From the NCBI GenBank assembly GCA_963556695.1, contig CAUWAG010000013.1, positions 1,860,001 through 1,924,000 of the forward strand: a stretch of DNA of 64,000 nt. The letters run 5' to 3'. Of this stretch, positions 44,523-53,040 are shown in pieces. Below the pieces are notes generated by a model. It saw nothing but the letters and a program-made list of their open reading frames with translations. It searched no databases and was not told the DNA's origin. The stretch comes from Anthostomella pinea (taxonomy: Eukaryota > Ascomycota > Sordariomycetes > Xylariales > Xylariaceae). Position numbers and translations under genes: made by a program. Every line of letters starts with the position of its first letter. Positions within the stretch are counted from its first letter, which is position 1.

Positions 44523-45662
44523 GAAGCCAAGATAACAATATTTCAAGAGTGTGCTGCAGCAGTTGACAAGACACTTGAGAAAGCTGGAACCGAATTATAC
44601 TCACATACCAAGGAGTTCAGCGCCTTTTTTTTTAAATGCCTGAGCGAGTGGCTGGAAACCCGAGATTTAACCATAAGGAAGGCCACTTCCGGGGGGATGG
44701 TGATGGGGAAGCCCACCATGACTTTCGCGCAAGCTGTCTCTTCTAACCACCAACAGCAATCACTGATAGTCAACACTAGTATAAAGAAAACACAGCCTGG
44801 CACCCTTACTGCTGCTAATTAACTGAAAAAGAAACAAGATAATCTCCGGGTCTTTGTCCGCATGGATAATAGCCACCTAGAGCCTTACGGAATAAAGTTT
44901 ATACTGAACAGAAGACTTAAGCTCCATCTCAAGGAGCTTAGAGAGGTGACGCAGTGCCGCTCCAGATTTACCTTACACCTAAGAGACAAGCCAACTCAGG
45001 CTAAGCTTCTGGCCTTCCAAGAAGAGATCGCCAGTATTCTTAAGGCACAAAAGATCAAAACCCACACAGTCTGGCATCATTACAAGATTGATGGATGCCC
45101 AAGGAAGGTCATCAGTGCAGAAGGGTTTATAATCGATATTACCGACACTGCTGTTACTGACGAGGTTGAAGCCCAAACAGGCGACAGACCTTTAAAGTGC
45201 ATACTCTCAAGGAACAAAGTTGATTCTGATCCGGAGACCACATGGGTGATCTCTCTGCCCCGTGCAGTAAAAAAACCATTCACGCTTTTTGCTCACTCAA
45301 TGATCTCGAGGCACATTTAATACTCCTCTAAGGTTCACCAGTGTGCGAGCTGCTTCAGATACCATGGTAGGAACTACCGATGTGAAAAGCAAGTATATGC
45401 ACGTTGTGCCAGCGCAGTACACCAGGGGGATTGCAAAAAATCATTCCCAAAATACATCAACTGCAAGGGGCCTCATGCTGCTGACTTTGACAAATGCCCT
45501 GCACGCCCCAAGGTTATGAAAGGTATCATCTATAAGCACACATGGGAGCAAATCCAGGAAATAAGGCTGGCCAGAGAAAGAGCCAGATCCAGGGCCTTTA
45601 ATAAAGCAGGCAGAAACGAAGCTGGGTCATCGCCTAGCAACAATAACAAAGACACTACAATG
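44523..45662 (+). pseudogene. LINE ORF1 (gag-like) remnant with CCHC zinc knuckles
   Basis: The frame runs through TFAQAVSSNHQQQS, an in-frame TAA, DNLRVFVRMDNSHLEPYGIK, then the nucleic-acid-binding region (DNSHLEPYGIKFILNRRLKL). After another stop it reads zinc-knuckle-like sequence with Cys/His spacing (CRCEK-type, HQGDCKKSF, INCKGPHAADFDKCPARP), ending in a basic helix (IQEIRLARERARSRAF). This is the layout of ORF1 in fungal Tad-type LINEs. The stops, frame changes and truncation at the LTR show it is dead. Confidence 0.7.
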
Positions 45663-45667
45663 CAAAT

Positions 45668-45879
45668 TGTGACGGCCTGCACAGACCTTCCCACATGACA
45701 AGCGGATACTTCCCAATAGGGGAAAGATCTGACCAGAGGATCCCCTTAAAGGGGCAACCTCCCACTGTACCTATCTCTCTCTCTCTTCCTTTCCTCTCTA
45801 GTCTTGATATTCTCGTCAATAGAGTAATAGCTGCTTGCTGCCGGCCATGTCCCAGCTCCTCAGTACGCTTGCCGTGACA
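45668..45879 (+). mobile_element. Solo LTR with 5-bp target-site duplication
   Basis: The 212-bp element begins TGTGACGGCCTGCAC and ends GCTTGCCGTGACA, i.e. TG...CA with short inverted ends. It is flanked by CAAAT at 45663-45667 and 45880-45884. This is the footprint of an LTR retrotransposon that has lost its interior by LTR-LTR recombination. It interrupts the LINE between ORF1 and the endonuclease. Confidence 0.9.
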
Positions 45880-45884
45880 CAAAT

Positions 45885-46163
45885 TGACACAACAAATACA
45901 GCTCATTCTAGAGATGCCGACACCATTGTTGTCCGTCAATGCTAGGTACATCAAACGAAACATATCGACAAGGGCATCTGGTCGTCCATTCTGTGAATAC
46001 AGCAAGAGGACAAAAAAGTACAGGCCCTACAGAGTTAGCATCAACCTGGCTGACTACAAAAGAGAACAAGCAGACATCATTCTGATGCAAGAGCCCTGGG
46101 TTGGCATACCACCAGGCAGGAGAATGGGAGTGAAGACACACCCAAATTATGATATATATTCCC
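45885..46163 (+). pseudogene. LINE endonuclease N-terminal fragment
   Basis: The frame includes RVSINLADYKREQADIILMQ followed by EPWVGIPPG, the start of an APE-type endonuclease domain as found at the N-terminus of LINE ORF2 (the EPW motif carries the catalytic Glu). It is cut off by the inverted LTR copy at 46168, so the rest of the domain is lost. Confidence 0.65.
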
Positions 46164-46167
46164 CGGT

Positions 46168-46381
46168 TGTCACGGCGAGCGTACTGAGGAGCTGGGACAT
46201 GGCCGGCAGCAAGCAGCTATTACTCTATTGACGAGAATATCAAGACTAGAGAGGCAGGGAAGAGAGAGAGAGAGATAGGTACAGTGGGAGGTTGCCCCTT
46301 TAAGGGGATCCTCTGGTCAGATCTTTCCCCTATTGGGAAGTATCCGCTTGTCATGTGGGAAGGTCTGTGCAGGCCGTCACA
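46168..46381 (-). mobile_element. Second copy of the LTR, inverted, without target-site duplication
   Basis: The plus strand reads TGTCACGGCGAGCG...GGCCGTCACA, the reverse complement of the LTR at 45668-45879 with a few differences. The flanks (CCGGT on the left, ACGAA on the right) do not match. It sits exactly where LINE sequence jumps from endonuclease to the post-RT region, so it probably marks a deletion junction. Confidence 0.85.
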
Positions 46382-46729
46382 ACGAATGGCAATTAGGGCT
46401 ATCTTACCGGTCTAGAAAACACACACTGGACATATCCTACACTTTGAATCACAGATTCCCCCAGCAGGAGTTCTCACTAAGTCAATAAGACGACATTATG
46501 GCCTCCGACTCGGACGAATAGACTAGAAACACCCTCTTATTGGCAGGCTCTAAATACAAGTTCGCAAGGAACCAACAAGGCTACAAAGGAGCTTCCAGCT
46601 AGTCCCTGACTTCCAAAGGCCAATACTCACCAAGCCATCATGGAAAAAGCCCCCAGCCCACAAGGACAAAAACAAAGAAACAGAGCTCTTCAAGCAATGG
46701 CTATGGGGGAGAAACGTGAACACTGACCT

Positions 46730-47420
46730 TGTCATCTATTCGGATGGATCACAGTTGGACGACCAAGGCACAACCCGTACTGGATGGGGTTATACTATCA
46801 GGAAAGGCGGCACTACACAAGAAATATATTAGGAAAAGGGCAGACTTCTACAAGCAGAAGTGATAGATACTGAAGTCCATGGCGCTCTCCAAAGTCTTGC
46901 AGCAGCCAGGGCAATTGGACGTGGAAAACGGCTATATGTCTATCTGGACAACACGTCAGTGATAGATAGGCTCAATAGGACTCTACCTGAGATATCACAG
47001 ATCATTTTTCTATAATTTTAAGAACTCGTCATAGCATACACTCCTAGAGTGATTGTCAAATAGATTCCTGGACACAGAGATATTAATAGTAAAAAAGCTG
47101 CTGACACATTAACAAAAGAGGGTGCTATGCTAGAAACAGACGCGACGAACCTTTCCACAATCTCTTGAGTAGAAAGAGATATTAAAAAGAAGGGCAAGAA
47201 AGAATCTAATCAATGATAGAAAGACCAATCAGAACCTAGGTATCAAGAAGTATACTTACATACAGTAACTAAAAGGGACCTTATATCTTTTAAAAGGAGT
47301 ACTTTATATAGACTTCTAGCGGCCAGATCTGGACATGGTGACTTTGCCAGATACCACGAACGCTTTGGGCATACAGACTGGAATGATCACTGTAATTGCG
47401 GTAAAAAAAAAAACACCATA
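46730..47420 (+). pseudogene. LINE RNase H domain and C-terminal Cys/His segment
   Basis: The frame reads DLVIYSDGSQLDDQGTTRTG (RNase H motif with the first catalytic Asp), EVHGALQSLAAARAIG (the second acidic residue), RLYVYLDNTSVIDRLN (third), then IVK-stop-IPGHRDIN. The final Cys/His block (ARSGHGDFARYHERFGH, NCG) follows. It carries stops at several places where the 43-kb copy has sense codons. Confidence 0.75.
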
Positions 47421-47835
47421 ATATATTTTCTTTTATAAAAGGCTTGGGTAAAACTGACTACTGTCCAGGTACTTGCTTAGGACAGCCTGTTTATAATACT
47501 TGGGGGAGAGGAACACGGAATGGGCAAGATTTATTGAAAAGAGCAAGTTCTTTTCATCAATCTGTCCCCAATAGATAGCTGTTCTTAGAGGACCAGATGG
47601 ATGACCCCAAGGTCATACCGCCGCAACAACGGGAATGGGCTCGTGAGCGGGACTGACTGTACTTATTATCTTGAGACCTCCACAACCCTGCGATGCAGAG
47701 GCTCTGGGAGGCGTGGTTTGCACTACTGAGGAGCGATCCCCCACGTTAAATACAATCATCAATCATCATCATCATCTCTTTGGCCATGTCAACCCTTGGT
47801 TGTCCGAGCATGAGAAGCACATCGACAAGCCCAGC

Positions 47836-48402
47836 ATGCAGGCCATCATCGGAATCACCTTCCTCAACCTTGCTGTCGTCCTCGCCAGCTTCATCGGCAA
47901 CTTCATTGTGGCTGTTATCACCTTCGCCCGCCAAGAGATTGACTGGTCCACATTTCTCACGATGACCGATGGAATACCGTGTTCGATCCTGATAGGGTTG
48001 TGCCAGCAGGCCAATTATGGTTACCAGGCCTACGCCTTTTGGGTCATGTCAGATTCGCTCAGGGCTCTCGACTGCCCGCTTGCTTGGGTAGCTAAGGCGA
48101 TGGCCATTTACTACATTGTGGTCGCTTCGGTGGGCTCTTTCCTCACCCTGCTGACATGGTGTGCGTCAGGTCTTAAGAAAGTTCTCGAAGGATTTGCCAT
48201 GGTCCTCGCATCTGCCCCGAACCCGAACCCGAACCCGAACCCGAACCTCAATTACGTGAACAACCAATTCCCGAACCACAACCAAGCCGCAGTCAACAAC
48301 CAAGCCGCGAATGCCAATGGCAACCCTGGCTACTGGATAGAGATGCATCCCGTGGGTTACGGGCCTGGTCAGGAAGGTATGGACGCGGGAATCCTACCTT
48401 GA
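47836..48402 (+). CDS. Two-helix membrane protein with Asn/Pro-rich tail
   Basis: From the ATG at 47836 the frame gives 188 residues. Two hydrophobic segments are clear: IGITFLNLAVVLASFIGNFI near the N-terminus and YYIVVASVGSFLTLLTW around residue 100; a Cys-containing central stretch (CSILIGLCQQANYGYQAY) lies between. The C-terminal tail has an NPNPNPNPNPN run and is Asn/Gln-rich before GYWIEMHPVGYG. The frame is open upstream of the ATG through sensible sequence (HVNPWLSEHEKHIDKPS) into the LINE 3' end, so the native start may have been lost or displaced by the LINE insertion. No family was recognised. A (GACAAGAAA)-type short repeat lies just after the stop. Confidence 0.5.
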   Translation: MQAIIGITFLNLAVVLASFIGNFIVAVITFARQEIDWSTFLTMTDGIPCSILIGLCQQANYGYQAYAFWVMSDSLRALDCPLAWVAKAMAIYYIVVASVGSFLTLLTWCASGLKKVLEGFAMVLASAPNPNPNPNPNLNYVNNQFPNHNQAAVNNQAANANGNPGYWIEMHPVGYGPGQEGMDAGILP

Positions 48403-49148
48403 GCATGGTAGGCGTGGTAAGTGGGTGATGTGAAGTTGGAGTCGGAGGAGACGAGAAAGACAAGAAAGACAAGAAAGAGGGGGTTAAGTTGGAGCTTGAG
48501 TCTACTGGACCTTGTTGTTTAGCCCTGTTTTAATGTTTATAGTTACCTTAGGCATGTTTCTTAGCCAATACAAGACATTTGCATTTGCAACCATTCATAG
48601 GTCCCTTCAATTATGCCTCGTGCAACGACCTCGGTATGTAATGCGAGTCTTCTGTATAAGTGCGAGCAGAGTGACAGTCTGATGATTGACGTGATTGGCC
48701 AATGGGTGCCGATAAAGCCAAAAGCGACTGGACTGCTGAAGCCCCTGACCCCTGACCCGTGACCCTGGCCCCTGACCTGACAAGCCCCGCACTGGAAGTC
48801 TGGATCCGCGCCCCGCGTTAACCTTGACTAGTACAGTACTATAGTAGGCAGGTCCAACGGTCGGGTATCACCCATCCACTTTAATAAATCACCTCCCAAG
48901 AATGTGCCTTGTGGTAGCGGTATCCAGAATAAGGACCAGGGTCACGATAGGTGGCTATTGGTCTGTATTCTGGAAGTTGCTTGATTGAAAGAAGGGATGG
49001 GTGGTGTCCCCATCCCAGAAGTAGCTATCATCCCAGTTGGGTACAAAACAGGTACAAACGGGTACCCGTTGGGCTCCAAGGTACCTTGTATCCTGGTCCG
49101 TGACCCATCCGTCATTGTGGCTGGAAAATGGGTTGAGGAGCCACAAGA
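48403..49148. other. Intergenic region
   Basis: No gene is supported. A (CCCCTGACC/CCTGACCC) short repeat is seen at about 48739-48780, and the right end is the 5' flank of the PHD-finger gene. Confidence 0.45.
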
Positions 49149-51432
49149 ATGCCTTCACGCGTCTTCAACTTCTGGACGCGTCAGACCGCACCTACAGTCC
49201 CGATCGAGATGCCACCTCCTAGCTCAGCCCCCATACCGACTTCGTCACCTCTGTCGTCGCCCACATCTTTTGTCACCGCGACCGCGACCGCAACCCCGCC
49301 GAACCGCCGGGATGGCACCGTGACCGACATCAGCAGCCCTGCAGGTGGTGACGTCGGGGCGAGCTCAGGCTTGCTGGACCAGTACCAGAAGGCCAGGCGC
49401 CTGCCACCCGAGCTCAAGGAGCACTGCCGCGTCTACCTGGAAGAGAACCTGCGTATGTCATGTGCTGTCTGACGGGCATTGGGCATTGCTGGCTGCTGGC
49501 GCACCATCTGACCGTGGCACAGATCAGCAAACCATACACCTCTTGGGCAGCCTGCTCACCTCGCGACGGACCGACCATCGAGCGCCCGCCTACTGCCCAC
49601 CTCCCAGCCAGCTATCCTTGCTACTTGGGCTCGTTGTCCATCCCGACTTCACAACGAGACCGAAAGAACCAGAATGGCCCGAGGCTGCAATCGAGTCCCT
49701 AGCCTACCTGCGCACCACACTTGCTGTCTTCGGTCCTGTCCAAGCCGGGTTCAAGGAATCCACCCGTTTCAGTCATGCCTCGTCCTCATCATCCCGCGGC
49801 GGCACTCCCGACTCGGACTCTGAACCCGATGCCAACGACAAGGACCGCGATGAGCGCGGCGAAGTACAACTGGCCGGTAGATACGCCGAGGCTAGTGTAT
49901 GGAAGCGCGGGCAGGACTTCTTCACTGTGGTCGGCTGGGTCTTCAATTGCAGCGTTTTGTACCCGAATCGATGGCGTTACTGGAAGCCCTGGCTCGAGTT
50001 TATGCTCGACGTGCTAGACAAGGATCTGGAGGAGAGATACGAGCTGGATTCCCAGAGCGGGCGCGACGACATGCCCGAACTTGGCCAATCAATCCTCGCA
50101 AGCTACGTCAGTCAGTGTTCTGGGCGCACAGCTGGCGGTATCAAGCGGATCATGAAGGCCATCTTTGCCGATGGAAGTAAGCCCGCCACCTCTCTATTCC
50201 AGGAAGTCTGGGTCAAGGAGCATAAGGAGAAGTCGCACAATGCTATGAACAAGAGGAAGCGGGAAAAGGTCAACATCGACAAGGGCGAATTTGGAGGGTG
50301 GCTTGACAATGACTCGGTATATTCGTCCCAGGCTTCGGAACCGCCAACGCCGCAGAAGCGAAGAACGAATTCGGGAAGCGTGGACAAGCACGAATTCCAG
50401 GCCCTCGAGTCAACCTATGTCGAATCTATCCCGCTACGTCAACGCCTGTTCTCCACGGTAAGCATCTGGATCTCAGAAAAACAGGCCACCTGTGTGGCTC
50501 CTAGCTGACTGATAACACAGCTTTCATACCTTTGCTACCACCTTCCCGACTCTCCCCTGGATGTGTCAGATCTCTATGAGAGTTTCGAAGCAACAACAAA
50601 GAGTCTGCCTTTACCCATTTTCACAGCTTTCGTTACCAGCACCACGTCTCAGCTGCTAAGGAGCCAGCAAATATCAGCCCTCCAAGGCATTCTATCACTA
50701 CTGATGCCCTCCAGTGCCTTGTCTCCCGCCAAAGTGGACCGCGGAAGGCATGATGATGGGGGTATCTCACCCGCGATTCTGGAGCACTGCTTCCTCCCTT
50801 ACTCGGCAAACACTATCACGGCAGAGGACAATGCAAAGGTGTCCGTACTACTCGAGCAGTTGATGCACATCGTTTGGCTTGACGGGACCGAAGACTTCAG
50901 CCAGGATCTCTTGTCTGCCGTGGGGCGTGGCATTGAGGCTCGAAATGCCAAGATCAAGAAGAAAAAGACTCGCGGCCGTGGTAATACTGACGATCCTGAT
51001 ATGGAAGCCAGAGCTGTTCTGGACATGTCAAGTGAGAGGCTGGTGATTCTTGCAGAGCTGTTGCGGGATGCTTCCACGGACTTAGAGGACGGTATGGACG
51101 CAGACGAAGACGAAAGAGAAGACGAGGACGAGGATGAGGACGAGGAAGGTTGGTGAAAATGCTATGTGTTGTTGCGACAGCCATAGAATGCTTGCTTACA
51201 AGAATCATCAGAAGATATGGAACTGTCTTTCATGACCGCCGTGGACGACTTGGGAGAGGAGGAAAGCGTGGTGGGGCCGAGATACTGCGTATGCCGACGG
51301 GAGTCATTTGGCAATATGGTTGCTTGTGATAATCCTACCTGCCCTCACGAGTGGTTTCACTGGAAATGTGTTAATCTCACATCAGCGCCCAAGGGCACAT
51401 GGTTCTGTCCTACCTGCACGAAGAAAAAGTAG
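49149..51432 (+). CDS. Large conserved fungal protein with C-terminal ING-type PHD finger
   Basis: Exons 49149-49452, 49523-50457, 50521-51148 and 51203-51432 join in phase to 698 residues. The N-terminus is low complexity (Pro, Ser, Thr), then a long helical region begins at [17 protein letters not shown] and includes [31 protein letters not shown] and [17 protein letters not shown]. An acidic run (about residues 605-625) precedes the final exon, which encodes a PHD finger close to the ING family: [29 protein letters not shown], and [16 protein letters not shown] fingers bind methylated histone H3 K4, so a chromatin role is likely. The last intron has a weaker donor (GTTGGT); if it is retained, the protein stops after GW without the PHD finger. 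The helical part has no name known to me. Confidence 0.75.
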
Positions 51433-51689
51433 ACCCTTTTGTAGGGTGCTTGTTGGAATGAAAGGCCACCTAGGTTGGACCAAGAGGCACAACAAAGCCA
51501 TGAAAGGGGCTAATGGAATTCATGCTTGGGTTCACTCATGAGAGACATCATGAATCATGGGGGAAAACAACAGTGTGGAGCGTTCTGTCCCTCTTTTCTC
51601 CATGGTATCATGCGTGTCGTCTCACGTCTTGTGGTACATACAGTGCTGGTAGTACAAGGGTGATTGTACAGTTTGCAAAAGCAAGAATA

Positions 51690-52356
51690 TCATGACAATT
51701 TGCCCCTTACCTCTCTCTTCCTTGCTGAGGTCGGCGTCCATGGCGCCGGCTGCCATGTCTCGTTTGGCCCACCTCTTGCACGCTTCCAGGGGTTTTCTTT
51801 CGGCTTCACAGCGTCTTGCACCTCTTGTTCCCGACCCCCAGCCCGCGCAGCCTGCTCCTGTGGTTGTGTCTTCCCTGTATTAAGCGGCGGCACTGGCTGT
51901 CCCTTCTCTTTGCCCGGCATATCTATCAAGCTGGGCTTTGCGTCCCATCTCGCGTCGGCTTCGGCAACGAGGACCTTCATGCGCTCCTGTCTCATCACGT
52001 CGGCCGACTGCTCCTGTAGGCTGGGCGGGCGCTCGCGCTGGTATCGCAGCCACTGGTGCCACTGCGGCGGGACCTTGACTTCGCTGTAGTGTGTCGATCG
52101 CGAGTAGTTGACTATGCGCCGGAAGCGTCCTGATGTGTCGTCGCCTCTTTGGAGTTTGAACTCCCAGTATGTGTTGCCTTGCAGGTCGAGTCCTGCGGGT
52201 GGGTTGCGTGTTAGACGGGCTGCCATTGCCATGTAAGACGGGAAGGCATGCGCCTGGACTGGACGTACCGACGAGGAACCGTTTCCTCCACGGTAACCTC
52301 AGGGCTTTCCATTGGTACCAGGCCTTCAGGACTGGACCTATTTGCTTGCCCGACAT
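51690..52356 (-). CDS. NDUFAF2-like mitochondrial complex I assembly factor
   Basis: Exon 1 (52356-52269) and exon 2 (52192-51690) join in phase 1 across a GTACGT...CCGCAG intron to give 196 residues. The N-terminus (KAWYQWKALRLPWRKRFLVG) leads into the NDUFA12/NDUFAF2 domain: GLDLQGNTYWEFKL, RFRRIVNYS and VPPQWHQWLRYQRERPPSL. In this family the longer proteins with a disordered charged tail, as here (EKGQPVPPLNTGKTQPQE and a Lys/Arg-rich end), are assembly factor 2 rather than the subunit NDUFA12. It acts in the mitochondrial matrix during assembly of the peripheral arm of complex I. The gene lies tail-to-tail with the PHD-finger gene. Confidence 0.85.
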
Positions 52357-53040
52357 GGTTGTGTATGGTAGTTGGACAATCTGGGATCGTCAAGTGATGG
52401 ACATGCATGTCAGAAATGTACCTTGACTGGAGTTTGCACGGCCACAGTTCAATCAATGATCTACCAGGATGTTAAATACCTGCGCCACATCTCTTACACT
52501 ATCGTTAGCTGTGATGCACGGTCCATTAGGTGCTCAAGCCACCCTACCTACCTATTCCAGCCTAACGGCGCGCCTAACGTCAGTCTCATTTCCACAGTGG
52601 GCAATGGTGGGGGAGGTCAGCCCTGCCATCAACTTCTCGGGTTGCAATCGTACCTCAACGTCGTCAGTGTTTACATTGGATCCTGGACTGGCGCAATTGT
52701 TATACATGCCACTCGACTACCTACATCCATCTCGTTGCGACATCCATGGGTCTTGCTGGCAATAGTGTTATTGCCAGTCATCTCTACGCAGTCCGGACTC
52801 CCCGAGCATCCAATATCATCACTAAATCGAGCGATCTGTGTCACCAGTGACGTCGAACCTCATACCACCAACATTCCTGCGAGCCCTGCGCTTCAGCAGA
52901 CATAGGGAAGGTATCTACAGCACCGTGTCATACAAGATCTGGACAGATGCTTTCCGGCTACCATCGTTTCGATTTCTTCAAGAAGGCACCACCCGCATAA
53001 GAACATATCTTGGTGTCTACTGAATACCCGTCCCGCAGTC

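Larger units (their letters stand above)
43851..47751 (+). mobile_element. Degenerate LINE (Tad-like) with internal deletion and nested LTRs
   Basis: The plus strand carries, in order: a gag-like ORF1 region with zinc knuckles (44.5-45.66 kb), the start of an endonuclease domain (45.88-46.16 kb), a post-RT segment, an RNase H domain (46.73-47.1 kb), a C-terminal Cys/His segment (47.3-47.42 kb) and the shared 3' end finishing TTAAATACAA at about 47751. Most of the endonuclease and the whole reverse transcriptase are missing; two LTR copies lie at the gap. Many stop codons and CpA-to-TpA changes relative to the 43-kb copy indicate RIP-like decay. Confidence 0.85.

Noticed and set aside
43852..47760. 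ACAATCATC at 43852-43860 and 47752-47760 as a 9-bp target-site duplication of the large LINE
   Set aside because: It is possible, but the flank is low-complexity ATC repeat sequence and the 17-bp inverted repeat explains the boundary better, so it was not used as the main evidence.
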